Translations under genes and position numbers: made by a program | Source of the DNA: Cellulomonas sp. Leaf395 | GTDB lineage: Bacteria; Actinomycetota; Actinomycetes; Actinomycetales; Cellulomonadaceae | Reading direction: 5' to 3' | NCBI RefSeq assembly: GCF_001424125.1 | Contig: NZ_LMQI01000004.1 | Span: forward strand, 248,001-312,000 | Length of the DNA: 64,000 bases | Shown here: piece by piece, positions 26,039 through 34,135 of the stretch | How positions within the stretch are numbered: position 1 is the first letter of the stretch | Layout: each line of letters starts with the position of its first letter | The notes under the pieces: model-generated | The model's database searches: none | Told to the model about the DNA's origin: nothing | What the model saw: the letters and a program-made list of their open reading frames with translations, nothing else

Positions 26039-26746
26039 ATGCGAACAGCGGTGGTGACAGGCGGCGGGACAGGCATCGGACGCGCGGTGGCGCGCAGGCT
26101 GGTGGCCGACGGGGATGACGTGGTGATCGTCGGGCGGCGCCGGGAGGTCCTCGAGGAGACCGCCGCGGGGGTGATGCGGGTCGAGGTCGCAGACCTCCGG
26201 GACCCGGGCGAGGTGGCCGCGCTCGCGGAGCGGCTGGGTGCGGTCGACGTGCTGGTGCTCAACGCGGGCGGGTCGCTGGAGCCTCGGGACGGCAGCCTGG
26301 AGGCGAAGGCCGACCTGTGGGTCGACGAGTTCCGGCTGAACGTCCTCACCACGGTCCTGCTGGGTGAGGCGCTGCTGCCCGCCATGCCGCGGCCGGGTGG
26401 GCGGATCATCGCGATGAGCTCGGTGGCCGCCTTGCGCGGCGCCGGGTCGTACGGCGCAGCCAAGGCCGCAATCAACTCGTGGGTCACCGGGATCGCGGCC
26501 CGGGTGGCCTCCGACGGGATCGCCGTCAATGCCGTCGCGCCCGGGTTCGTGCCCGATACGGAGTTCTGGGCGGGCCGGCTCGACGACGCCGAGTACGCGC
26601 GTCGGCTGGCGCGCGTGCCGATGGGGCGGCCGGGGACCGTCGAGGAGGTCGCCGCAGCGGTCGCCTACCTGGCGTCGCCGGACGGCGGGTGGACGACGGG
26701 GCAGGTGCTCGGCGTGCACGGCGGCGCGGTGCTCGCGCGGCTCTGA
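26039..26746 (+). CDS. SDR-family oxidoreductase
   Basis: A 235-aa short-chain dehydrogenase/reductase. The cofactor loop is TGGGTGIG (residues 7-14), followed by the NAGG motif at 75-78, catalytic S128, Y138 and K142, and the PGFVPDTEFW substrate loop. GRR after the second strand suggests NADP(H) preference. The C-terminal SPDGGWTTGQVLGVHGG is typical. No neighbouring gene indicates the substrate. Confidence 0.9.
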   Translation: MRTAVVTGGGTGIGRAVARRLVADGDDVVIVGRRREVLEETAAGVMRVEVADLRDPGEVAALAERLGAVDVLVLNAGGSLEPRDGSLEAKADLWVDEFRLNVLTTVLLGEALLPAMPRPGGRIIAMSSVAALRGAGSYGAAKAAINSWVTGIAARVASDGIAVNAVAPGFVPDTEFWAGRLDDAEYARRLARVPMGRPGTVEEVAAAVAYLASPDGGWTTGQVLGVHGGAVLARL

Positions 26747-26764
26747 GTATCGCTAGGGGTTGTC

Positions 26765-26789
26765 AAAGATAGATCGACGATATATCTTT
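26765..26789 (+). promoter_or_regulatory. AT-rich dyad upstream of padR
   Basis: AAAGATA (26765-26771) and TATCTTT (26783-26789) form an inverted repeat with an 11-base spacer. The AT-rich stretch stands out in this GC-rich genome and lies 75 bases before the PadR start, a plausible autoregulatory operator and promoter region. Confidence 0.55.
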
Positions 26790-26863
26790 AGGTCGTCCGG
26801 TCGAGATCGCACGACCTCCCGGATCCGCGGAGCTCCGCGGCCCCATCGTCAAGGAGACATCCC

Positions 26864-27580
26864 ATGCGACACCCACACCACCCCTTCGTCAGCACCCCCT
26901 CCGACCCGACCGCCGAGCGCGGCCGCACCCGCCGCCGTCGCGGCGACTTCCCCGACGCCCCCTACGAGGAGGGCTTCGACCCGCGCCGCGGCGGCCCTCG
27001 CGGAGCGTTCCCACACGAGCACCACGAGCACGAGGGGCACCGCGGCCCGCGGGGCTTCGGCGGTCCGGGCTTCGGCGGTCCCGGTTTCGGCCCTGGCGGC
27101 CGTGGCCGCGGTCCGGGGCGCCGCGCCGGACGGGGTGACATCCGCGCCGCGATCCTGCTGCTTCTCGCCGAGGAGCCGATGCACGGCTACCAGCTGATCC
27201 AGCAGATCGGCGAGCGGTCGGGCGGCACCTGGCGGCCGAGCCCCGGCGCCATCTACCCGGCGCTCAACCTGCTGGAGGACGAGGGCCTTATCGCCATCAC
27301 CTCCGAGTCGGGCCGCAAGATGGCCACGCTCACCGAGGCGGGCGGCACCTACGTCACCCAGAACGCCGACCAGCTGGGCAGCCCGTGGGAGGACGCCGCG
27401 AGCCGGCCGACCTCGCCGGGTCGCGCGCTGCGCGGAGCGCTCGAGGCGCTCGGGGCGGCGGCCCACCAGGTCGCCCGTACCGGCACCGACCAGCAGGCGA
27501 CGAAGGCCCTCGAGGTCCTCGACCGCGCCCGACGTGACCTGTACCTGATCCTGGCGGGCGACCCGACGCCGGAGCCCTGA
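26864..27580 (+). CDS. PadR-family regulator with His/Gly-rich N-terminal extension
   Basis: A 238-aa transcription regulator. Residues ~90-165 form the PadR winged helix (DIRAAILLLLAEEPMHGYQLIQQI; WRPSPGAIYPALNLLEDEGLI), and the C-terminal ~60 residues the dimerising helices. The first ~88 residues are low complexity: His-rich (HPHH, HEHHEHEGH) then Gly/Phe/Arg-rich (GGPGFGGPGFGPGGRGRGPG). This tail is absent from the ~110-180-aa standard PadR proteins and might bind metal or DNA/RNA. AAGGAG before ATG 26864 sets the start. Confidence 0.87.
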   Translation: MRHPHHPFVSTPSDPTAERGRTRRRRGDFPDAPYEEGFDPRRGGPRGAFPHEHHEHEGHRGPRGFGGPGFGGPGFGPGGRGRGPGRRAGRGDIRAAILLLLAEEPMHGYQLIQQIGERSGGTWRPSPGAIYPALNLLEDEGLIAITSESGRKMATLTEAGGTYVTQNADQLGSPWEDAASRPTSPGRALRGALEALGAAAHQVARTGTDQQATKALEVLDRARRDLYLILAGDPTPEP

Positions 27581-27601
27581 CGCACGTGACGCACCACTGA
27601 C

Positions 27602-27635
27602 GAGGCACCCCGCGGCACGCGCTGCGGGGTGCCTC
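27602..27635 (+). terminator. Hairpin terminator after padR
   Basis: GAGGCACCCCGC (27602-27613) pairs perfectly with GCGGGGTGCCTC (27624-27635) around a ten-base loop, starting 22 bases after the padR stop. It lacks a U-tract, as is common for high-GC actinobacterial terminators. Confidence 0.7.
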
Positions 27636-27666
27636 GCTGCGTCCACACATGTGAGAATCTCCAGCC

Positions 27667-28173
27667 ATGATCGAGGTCGACCACGTCCGCCGGTGGGCGC
27701 TCGCGCTGCCTGAGACCGCCGAGAAGCCGCACGTCCACCTGGTCGGGTTCCGCGTCGCGGACGTGGGCTTCGCGGCCGTCGACGAGCGTCGCGGGGTCAC
27801 GCTGCTGAACGTCGACCCCTCGCTCGAACGGTCCGAGGCGGGCATCGGACCGCTGACCAGGGGATCCACCCCCATCGGTGTCGAGGTCGATTGCGCTGTG
27901 GCCGACCCTGCCCTGGTGGAGCGGCTGGTCGCCGAGGCGTGGAGGTTCCGGGCTCCGGCGGTCGTCGCCGACGCGCACCCGTACGTCGGCGCCCCGTCCG
28001 GGGGTGCGCTGCCGAAGGCGATCGGGATCGCCGCGACCCGAGCACTCCGCCATGCCGGGTTCGCCACGTGGGATGCCGTGCGGGCCGCCGACCTCGACGC
28101 CCTGCTCGACCTGCACGGCGTCGGCCCGAGGGCCGTCCGGATCCTGCGGGAGCGGCTGGGCGAGACGGACTGA
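27667..28173 (+). CDS. YjbR/MmcQ-like protein with C-terminal helix-hairpin-helix
   Basis: A 168-aa protein. The first ~100 residues (VRRWALALPETAEKPHVHLVGFRVADVGFAAV) resemble the MmcQ/YjbR fold, a double-winged CyaY-like DNA-binding domain. The last ~40 (GFATWDAVRAADLDALLDLHGVGPRAVRILRERL) form a helix-hairpin-helix, a non-specific DNA-binding motif. The combination suggests a nucleic-acid-binding protein of unknown role. A GAATCT -10-like box lies six bases before ATG 27667. Confidence 0.7.
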   Translation: MIEVDHVRRWALALPETAEKPHVHLVGFRVADVGFAAVDERRGVTLLNVDPSLERSEAGIGPLTRGSTPIGVEVDCAVADPALVERLVAEAWRFRAPAVVADAHPYVGAPSGGALPKAIGIAATRALRHAGFATWDAVRAADLDALLDLHGVGPRAVRILRERLGETD

Positions 28174-28179
28174 CGCGGG

Positions 28180-28896
28180 CTACAGCGGCATCGCGAACCG
28201 GGCATGCACGCCCGGCGAGTACAGCACCGAGTCCGGCGGCCGTGACGCCACGCCAGGCAGCCCGCCGGCCGCGACGAGCTCGTCGTCCAGCGACACCAGA
28301 CTCGCCCGCCGCAGCGGCCAGGGCTCGTGCTCGTTGGGCACGAACCGCGTCCGCCCCCGCAGCACCGTGTGCATGCCCCAGCGCGCGGTGAGGAAGTCGG
28401 CCAGCGGGTCGCCGACGACGGTCTCCGACGTCGGCCGGACCACCGTGTGCGTCGACGGACGCGACCCCGTGAGCCGGGTCGACCGGTAGTCGATGGCGGC
28501 TCCGGACCGTCGGATCGACATCCGCGCCCACTGGTACGGCACGTTCATGACGGTCCGCGCGCCTAGCACGGTCACCACGCGCGACGCCTCCAGCGACCGG
28601 AACAGCACCCCGCGCCTGCCCTCGTCGTCGACCGTGTAGAGCCGGACGTTGATCTCGGGGAAGTCGCCGATGTACGGCAGGGCCGGTCCGGGGACGATCG
28701 TGAAACGCGCCATCTGGAACGCGATGAGCCCCACCCAGGAGGAGCCGTCGTGCTCGTCGGGACGCGTACCCGCAGGCAGGAGCGGCGCGACGCGGTCGGA
28801 CGGCACCCGCCAGTGCAGAAAGCTGACCCGCAACCAGTCCTGCGACAGGATCGCGCGCCCACGCAGCGGAGGCGCGACGCTCTGGATGGGATCCAC
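28180..28896 (-). CDS. YqjF-like DUF2071 protein
   Basis: A 238-aa protein of the DUF2071/YqjF family (acetoacetate-decarboxylase-like beta fold). Recognisable parts are QDWLRVSFLHWRVPSDRVAPLLPAG, WVGLIAFQMAR, FPEINVRLYT and LTARWGMHT. The GTG start at 28896 has TACGGT (complement of 28903-28908) exactly six bases upstream, a leaderless promoter pattern. Longer upstream extensions run through the family A repeat and were rejected. Function unknown. Confidence 0.82.
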   Translation of the reverse strand: MDPIQSVAPPLRGRAILSQDWLRVSFLHWRVPSDRVAPLLPAGTRPDEHDGSSWVGLIAFQMARFTIVPGPALPYIGDFPEINVRLYTVDDEGRRGVLFRSLEASRVVTVLGARTVMNVPYQWARMSIRRSGAAIDYRSTRLTGSRPSTHTVVRPTSETVVGDPLADFLTARWGMHTVLRGRTRFVPNEHEPWPLRRASLVSLDDELVAAGGLPGVASRPPDSVLYSPGVHARFAMPL

Positions 28897-28916
28897 CCGG
28901 CCACCGTAGGCGGGAC

Positions 28917-28967
28917 CCGAACTCGTCGCCTGCGGCCGAGCTCGTGTGTGGCAACACGCGAGTTCGG
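28917..28967. repeat. Intergenic palindromic repeat, family A copy 2
   Basis: CCGAACTCGTC (28917-28927), a variant CCGAGCTCGTG (28936-28946, same 19-base pitch as copy 1) and inverted CGCGAGTTCGG (28957-28967). It is shorter than the copy at 4015-4084 by about 19 bases between the second and third elements. It fills the gap between the DUF2071 gene and the end of the next membrane protein. Confidence 0.65.
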
Positions 28968-29000
28968 CGCCGACCGACGCGTTCGGCGACGGCCGTCCGG

Positions 29001-29747
29001 TCAGCGTGCGACGAGGTGTGCGTCGGGTTCGGCGGGGGTCGGCTCGCCTGACCGCGAGCGCAGCAGCGTCACGCCGAGGACCAGGAGTGCCAGGTACCAG
29101 ACCGAGTAGGTCGTCGTGCCGATCGTCGTCAGGGTGTCGTCGGCGAGCCAGCCGGCCGGGATCAGCGTCACCGTCCACGCGACGGCGAGGACGGCCAGCG
29201 TGCGGCGCAGCCAGGCGGGGGCGACGTCGGCGGCGCGCCACGCGAGGAGCGCGAGGCCGACTGCCCACACGCCCTGGAGCAGCCAGCCGAGGTGCTCGCC
29301 GAGCGCCCCGCCCGCGTAGGCGTTGATCAGCTCATAGGTCGCGGCGGTGGCCTCCGTGCTCGCGGGGGACGCGGACGGGTCGAGGTAGCGGTCGGCCAGG
29401 CCGGGTACGACGAGCGGCCAGCGGATCCAGCCGAGGGTCTGGATGACCGGGGCCAGCACGCCGAACGCGGTGACGGTGAGAAGTGCCGCGTCGGTGCCCC
29501 GGCTGCGGGCGAGCAGCAGGTGGAGCGCGATGACGCCGGGGACGAGGACGAGGCTGCTGGCCATCTGCATGAGGAAGAGCGTCTGGACGGTCCCGGCGAT
29601 CTCGGCGAACGCGGGCAGCACCTCGGCGGCGGGGGCGTCGAGGATCTCGGGCCACCCGAACCGCGCGGCCAGGCCGATGCTGGCGACGGCGGCGAGCGTG
29701 CCGGAGGCGATGAGGGAGTAGGCGGCGGTGCGGCGGTCGCTGACCAT
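29001..29747 (-). CDS. Multi-spanning membrane protein (DUF4386-like)
   Basis: A 248-aa protein with about six membrane segments (AYSLIASGTLAAVASIGLAA; MASSLVLVPGVIALHLLLA; WLLQGVWAVGLALLAW; TLAVLAVAWTVTLIPAGW; VWYLALLVLGVTLL). The arrangement resembles DUF4386 integral membrane proteins of unknown function. It is divergent from a TetR regulator with three operator copies between them, so it is the probable target of that regulator. Confidence 0.75.
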   Translation of the reverse strand: MVSDRRTAAYSLIASGTLAAVASIGLAARFGWPEILDAPAAEVLPAFAEIAGTVQTLFLMQMASSLVLVPGVIALHLLLARSRGTDAALLTVTAFGVLAPVIQTLGWIRWPLVVPGLADRYLDPSASPASTEATAATYELINAYAGGALGEHLGWLLQGVWAVGLALLAWRAADVAPAWLRRTLAVLAVAWTVTLIPAGWLADDTLTTIGTTTYSVWYLALLVLGVTLLRSRSGEPTPAEPDAHLVAR

Positions 29748-29769
29748 GAGGGCTCCAGACGAGAAACAA

Positions 29770-29835
29770 GAACACTGTTCTCTGTTGTGTGAACAGTGTT
29801 CTCGTGCCCGCGTCCTAAAGTCAAGAACAGTGTTC
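29770..29835. promoter_or_regulatory. Three TetR operator copies in the divergent promoter
   Basis: GAACACTGTTC at 29770-29780 and GAACAGTGTTC at 29791-29801 and 29825-29835 are one palindrome (GAACA-N-TGTTC) present three times in 66 bases. The last copy ends five bases before a TAGGCT -10-like box (29841-29846), which is six bases from ATG 29853. The arrangement indicates strong, probably cooperative repression of both divergent genes. Confidence 0.8.
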
Positions 29836-29852
29836 TCGTTTAGGCTGCGCGG

Positions 29853-30566
29853 ATGGTTGCCACCCGCGAGCGACGTCGTCAGGAGACCACCGACGCGATC
29901 CTGCGCTCCGCCCGCACGCACCTCGAGCGCGCCGGCGTCGAGGGGGTCACGCTGCGCGCGGTGGCCCGCGACCTCGACATCGCCGTGTCCGCGCTCTACC
30001 GGTACGTCGACGGTCGCGACGACCTGCTCACCGAGCTGCTGGTCGAGGCGTTCACCGAGCACGCCGACGCGGTCGACGCCGCCGTCGACGCGTCGCTCGC
30101 GACGGATCCCGACGACCTCGCCGCGGCCGTCACTGCGGGGCTGCGCGCCTACCGGGGGTGGTCGGTGGCGCACCCGGCGCAGTTCGGCCTCGCGTTCGGC
30201 GCACCGGTGCCCGGCTACCACGCACCTGCCGACCGCACCGTCGCGGTCGCCGTCCGGCCGGGGAGCCGGATCATGGGACTCTTCGCGACGGCGTACGAGC
30301 GCGGTCTGGTCGACGAGGACGTCGTGACCGCGCGGGCGTCGACGCTCGACGACGGCACCGCCGCGGGCTTCGACGCGCTGGCCGCCCGGCAGTCCTACCC
30401 GCTGCCCGCCCCCGCGATCGCGCTCGCCGTCGACGCGTTCGTCCGCGTGCACGGGTTCACGGTCATGGAGGTCTTCGGTCAGCTCCGACCGCTGGTGATG
30501 CCGGCGGACGCGTACTACGAGGCGCTGCTGCGCGAGATCGTCGCGACGCTCGGCCTGCGCGCCTGA
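29853..30566 (+). CDS. TetR/AcrR-family regulator
   Basis: A 237-aa repressor. The N-terminal DNA-binding domain (RRRQETTDAILRSARTHLERAG; TLRAVARDLDIAVSALYRYVDGRDDLL) is followed by a ligand-binding domain of the WHG type (WSVAHPAQFGLAFGAPVPGY; VDAFVRVHGFTVMEVFGQL). It faces the DUF4386-like gene and probably controls both through the three palindromes. ATG 29853 appears to be leaderless. Confidence 0.9.
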   Translation: MVATRERRRQETTDAILRSARTHLERAGVEGVTLRAVARDLDIAVSALYRYVDGRDDLLTELLVEAFTEHADAVDAAVDASLATDPDDLAAAVTAGLRAYRGWSVAHPAQFGLAFGAPVPGYHAPADRTVAVAVRPGSRIMGLFATAYERGLVDEDVVTARASTLDDGTAAGFDALAARQSYPLPAPAIALAVDAFVRVHGFTVMEVFGQLRPLVMPADAYYEALLREIVATLGLRA

Positions 30567-30586
30567 CCGTTCAGCCGCGCGAGCTG

Positions 30587-30649
30587 GGCAGTTTCCGACG
30601 AGATCGTGAGCTTCAACTGACGACCTCGTCGGAAACCGCCGAACTCGTC
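30587..30649. repeat. REP-like palindromic repeat, family B copy 3
   Basis: GGCAGTTTCCGACGAG (30587-30602) is the inverse, with one mismatch, of CTCGTCGGAAACCGCC (30625-30640), again 54 bases end to end. CCGAACTCGTC, the core 11-mer of family A, follows at 30639-30649, linking the two families. The element sits between the TetR stop and the end of the alcohol dehydrogenase gene and could act as a bidirectional terminator. Confidence 0.72.
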
Positions 30650-30697
30650 ACCTTCGGAGCGCGTCGGTGGTGACGGACGGGCCCGGCCGGAAGGAGG

Positions 30698-31750
30698 TCA
30701 GGTCGCCGGGATCGTGGCCGTGTCGATGACGAAGCGGTAGCGGACGTCGCTGTTGACCACGCGGTCGTAGGCCTTGTCGACGTCGTCGGCCGTGATGGTC
30801 TCGATGACCGAGCCGATCCCGTGCTCCGCGCAGAAGTCGAGCATCTCCTGGGTCTCGCGGATGCCGCCGATGTTGGACCCGGACAGGTTCCGACGAGCCG
30901 CGGTGAGCGAGAACACGCGGAACGACTGCTTGTTCTCGGGCAGCCCGACGAACACCAGCGACCCCTCGAACCGCAGCAGCGACAGGTACGCGTCCACGTC
31001 GATGTCGGCGCCGACGGTGCTGATGATCAGGTCGAACGACCGGCGCAGGTCCCGGAAGGTCTGCCGGTCGCTCGTCGCGTAGTAGTGGTCGGCGCCCAGC
31101 GAGAGCCCGTCGGCCTGCTTGGAGAGCGACTGGCTGAGCACGGTGACCTCGGCGCCGAGCGCGTGCGCCAGCTGCACGCCCATGTGCCCGAGCCCGCCCA
31201 TCCCGACGATCGCGACCTTCGTGCCCGGACCGGCACCCCAGTGCTTCAGGGGCGAGTAGAGGGTGATCCCGGCGCACAGCAGCGGTGCGGCGACGTCGAG
31301 CGAGATCCCCTCGGGGATGCGCAGCGCGTAGCTCTCGTCGACCACGATCTGCGTCGAGTACCCGCCGTACGTCGGGGATCCGTCGTAGGCCTTGCTGTTG
31401 TAGGTGCCGACGTTCCCGCGGAGGCAGAACTGCTCCTCGCCGGCCAGGCACATCTCGCACTCGCGGCAGGAGTCGACGAAGCACCCGACGCCGGCGCGGT
31501 CGCCGACGGCGTGCTTGGTGACGGCCGAACCGACGGCGGAGATGACGCCGGCGATCTCGTGGCCGGGGACCATCGGGAAGATCGCCTTGCCCCACTCCTC
31601 GCGTGCCTGGTGGATGTCGGAGTGGCAGATGCCGGCGTAGGCGATGTCGATCAGGACGTCGTGCTCGCCGAGCTCGCGGCGCTCGACGGTGCCGCGCTCG
31701 AACGGGGCGCCCGCGGAGGGGGTGAGCAGGGCGGGGACGGTCAGGGACAC
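30698..31750 (-). CDS. Zinc-dependent NAD(P) alcohol dehydrogenase (cinnamyl-alcohol type)
   Basis: A 350-aa medium-chain dehydrogenase. Catalytic zinc ligands are C42 (GICHSD) and H64-E65 (PGHE); structural zinc ligands are C95, C98, C101 and C109. The cofactor site is [17 protein letters not shown] near residue 187, and the FVGLPENKQ and [14 protein letters not shown] segments match the YahK/AdhC NADP-dependent aldehyde-reductase branch. Likely reduces aldehydes to alcohols; physiological substrate unknown. Confidence 0.92.
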   Translation of the reverse strand: MSLTVPALLTPSAGAPFERGTVERRELGEHDVLIDIAYAGICHSDIHQAREEWGKAIFPMVPGHEIAGVISAVGSAVTKHAVGDRAGVGCFVDSCRECEMCLAGEEQFCLRGNVGTYNSKAYDGSPTYGGYSTQIVVDESYALRIPEGISLDVAAPLLCAGITLYSPLKHWGAGPGTKVAIVGMGGLGHMGVQLAHALGAEVTVLSQSLSKQADGLSLGADHYYATSDRQTFRDLRRSFDLIISTVGADIDVDAYLSLLRFEGSLVFVGLPENKQSFRVFSLTAARRNLSGSNIGGIRETQEMLDFCAEHGIGSVIETITADDVDKAYDRVVNSDVRYRFVIDTATIPAT

Positions 31751-31823
31751 GGGTGACTCCTCGAGGACGTGCGGGTGGCTGGTCCCATCATGCGCCAGGG
31801 CCGATCGAACGTGCCTGTCGTGC

Positions 31824-32162
31824 TCACGCGTCCTGCGCGAGCCCGACCGTGTGGCCGTCGACGTCGGTCAGGGTGGCGATGATCCGGCCGCCGCCCACGG
31901 CGGTCGAGTCCTGGACGACCGTGGCGCCGGCCGCGACCAGCGCGTCCCGCGTGGCCGCGAGGTCCTCGACGTGCCAGTAGTAGACCAGTCCCGCGCTCAC
32001 GTCACCGTTCGGGTTGAGCCCGAAGTGCTGGCCGGCGACCTCGAAGCCGACGTAGTACGGCGCGTCGTGCGCCGGCTCGACGCCGAGCAGCCGCGTGTAG
32101 AACGCCTTCGACGCGGCGAGGTCGCTCACCGGGACCACTACGGTCTTGATGCCGTCGGTCAT
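31824..32162 (-). CDS. VOC-family protein
   Basis: A 112-aa glyoxalase-superfamily protein ([57 protein letters not shown]). ATG 32162 is preceded by GAGGAG, so the longer in-frame version is unlikely. Its leader contains a CGTGGGAAGCCCACG hairpin. Substrate unknown. It is divergent from the sensor kinase gene. Confidence 0.88.
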   Translation of the reverse strand: MTDGIKTVVVPVSDLAASKAFYTRLLGVEPAHDAPYYVGFEVAGQHFGLNPNGDVSAGLVYYWHVEDLAATRDALVAAGATVVQDSTAVGGGRIIATLTDVDGHTVGLAQDA

Positions 32163-32276
32163 CGCGTGCTCCTCATCTCGTGGGCTTCCCACGCTACTCA
32201 CCGGGACCTGGGGAGGACCGGGACGTCAGCCGCGCGGCTGAGGCGGTGGGGACCTGGGAGAGGCGACGATGACGCC

Positions 32277-33491
32277 ATGACGACGACCGCGCTCCCGACG
32301 GGGCAGTCCACCCGCCCGGTCGCGACCGTCCCGGACTGGCGCCCGTGGGTCACTCCTGCCGTCTTCGCGCTGATCGTCGGGGCCTTCCTCGTGATCACGC
32401 CCGCGTTCAGCAGCGACTGGCCGGGGGCCCAGACCTGGATGGTCGCGGCTCCGAGGATCGTCACGGTCGCCGCCGGGGTGAGCGTCGCAACCGGGGTGCT
32501 CCTCGCGCGGTGGTCGCCGGTCTGGGCGACGGTGCTGACGGTGGCTCCGTGGGTGATGGTGCCGTTCACCGGGTGGTTCGTGTGGGGCTGGTGGCTGGGG
32601 ACCATCGCGGTGACCGTCGTCGCAGCGCTCGACGGGCTGCGGCGGGCGGTCGTGCCGTACGTCGCAGCCGTGACGATCGCCGTCTGGTACTGCGGTTCCG
32701 GAATGGAGGCGATGCTCCCGATCGGGCTGGTGAACGCGGGGACTGGCGGTGGCGAACATTTCCTGTGGCCCGTCTTCATCGTGTACGTCGTCATGATCAG
32801 CGCGGCGGTCGGCATCTCGGCCGCCATCGGCGCCGGGCGACGGGCGAGCGCCCGGCACATCGCGGCCCAGGTGACGGAGCAGCACGCCCTCGAGGTCGAG
32901 TCGCTGGCCGGGGAGCGGGCCCGGCTCGCACGGGACCTGCACGACGTCGTCGCCCATCACGTGTCGCTGGTCGCGGTCCGCGCGGAGTCGGCGCCCTTCC
33001 TGCACCCGGACCTGAACGAGAACGCCCGGGCGGTGCTGGCGGACATCGCTGCGGACGCCCGCGAGGCGCTGACCGAGCTGCGGCAGGTGCTCGTCGTGCT
33101 GCAGCGCACGTCCGACGAGAGCGAGCGCGCGCCGCAGCCGACGGCGTGCGACGTCGACGACCTGGTGGCGGGCGCAGTCGCGGCGGGTCAGCCGATCGAG
33201 GTCGAGGGCGCGTGGCGCGACGTCTCGCCCGCCACCGGGTACGTCCTGTACCGGGCGGTCCAGGAAGGGCTGACCAATGCGCGCCGGCACGCGGCGGCGA
33301 GCCTGACCACCGTCAGCCGGTCGCAGTCCGACACGACGGTCGGCTTCCGGATGGCCAACGCGGCCCAAGGAGCGGCCGAGCCGGGGCGCGGCCTGATCGG
33401 CATGCGCGAACGCGTCGAGGCGCTGGGTGGCACCATGACGGCCGTGGTCGTCGACGGAGAGTTCGTGCTGGACGTCGTGGTGCCCGCATGA
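32277..33491 (+). CDS. Sensor histidine kinase (HisKA_3/NarL type)
   Basis: A 404-aa membrane kinase. Residues ~20-190 hold five or six membrane helices, with hardly any extracellular domain. The phosphoacceptor motif is RARLARDLHDVVAHHVSLVAVRAE near residue 220, typical of HisKA_3 kinases. The ATPase part is compact (YRAVQEGLTNARRHAAA; GRGLIGMRERVEALGG). The N box is atypical (NARRHAAA), but G boxes are present. The partner response regulator follows with an ATGA overlap. No cell-envelope target gene is adjacent. Confidence 0.9.
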   Translation: MTTTALPTGQSTRPVATVPDWRPWVTPAVFALIVGAFLVITPAFSSDWPGAQTWMVAAPRIVTVAAGVSVATGVLLARWSPVWATVLTVAPWVMVPFTGWFVWGWWLGTIAVTVVAALDGLRRAVVPYVAAVTIAVWYCGSGMEAMLPIGLVNAGTGGGEHFLWPVFIVYVVMISAAVGISAAIGAGRRASARHIAAQVTEQHALEVESLAGERARLARDLHDVVAHHVSLVAVRAESAPFLHPDLNENARAVLADIAADAREALTELRQVLVVLQRTSDESERAPQPTACDVDDLVAGAVAAGQPIEVEGAWRDVSPATGYVLYRAVQEGLTNARRHAAASLTTVSRSQSDTTVGFRMANAAQGAAEPGRGLIGMRERVEALGGTMTAVVVDGEFVLDVVVPA

Positions 33492-34135
33492 CCCGCGTCG
33501 TGGTCGCCGACGACCAGCCTGTCGTCCTGCAGGGGTTCGCCGCGATCATCGGCGCGGCGCCGGACCTCGAGGTGGTCGGTGCGGCCGCCGACGGGCGCGC
33601 CCTCCTCGGTCTCGTGGCGCAGCACCAGCCGGACGTCGCGGTGGTCGACGTGCGGATGCCGGTGCTCGACGGCATCGCGGCGACAGCCCGGATCAGCGCG
33701 GAGCACCCGTCGACCCGCGTCCTGATCCTCACCACGTTCGACCTGGACGAGTACGTGTACGACGCCCTGCGTGCCGGGGCCAGCGGGTTCCTGCTCAAGG
33801 ACGTCACGGCGGACCGGCTGGTCGAGGCGGTGCGGATGGTCGCGGAGGGCTCGATGCTGCTGGGCCCGACGGTCACCCGGCGGCTGGTCGAGGACTTCAC
33901 GACGCGTGCGCCGGCGCCCGTGCCCGCCAAGGGCGTCGCGGACCTGACGCCCCGCGAGCTCGAGATCCTGCGGGCGGTGGCGCGAGGCCTGTCGAACGCG
34001 GAGATCGGTGCCGAGCTCTGGATCGCCGAGCCGACCGTGAAGTCCCACGTCTCGGAGGCGCTGCGCAAGACGGGCTGCCGCGACCGGGTGCAGCTGGTGA
34101 TCGCGGCCTACGAGTCGGGGCTCGTCGGCTCCTGA
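33488..34135 (+). CDS. LuxR/NarL-family response regulator
   Basis: A 215-aa regulator. The receiver domain has acidic residues D8-D9, phosphoacceptor D54 (VVDVRMPVLDG), a Thr in ILTTFD and the conserved lysine in GFLLKDV. The C-terminal LuxR-type helix-turn-helix is DLTPRELEILRAVARGLSNAEIGAEL...EPTVKSHVSEALRKTG. It pairs with the preceding kinase. Its 3' end overlaps the opposing methyltransferase gene by 28 bases. Confidence 0.94.
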   Translation: MTRVVVADDQPVVLQGFAAIIGAAPDLEVVGAAADGRALLGLVAQHQPDVAVVDVRMPVLDGIAATARISAEHPSTRVLILTTFDLDEYVYDALRAGASGFLLKDVTADRLVEAVRMVAEGSMLLGPTVTRRLVEDFTTRAPAPVPAKGVADLTPRELEILRAVARGLSNAEIGAELWIAEPTVKSHVSEALRKTGCRDRVQLVIAAYESGLVGS

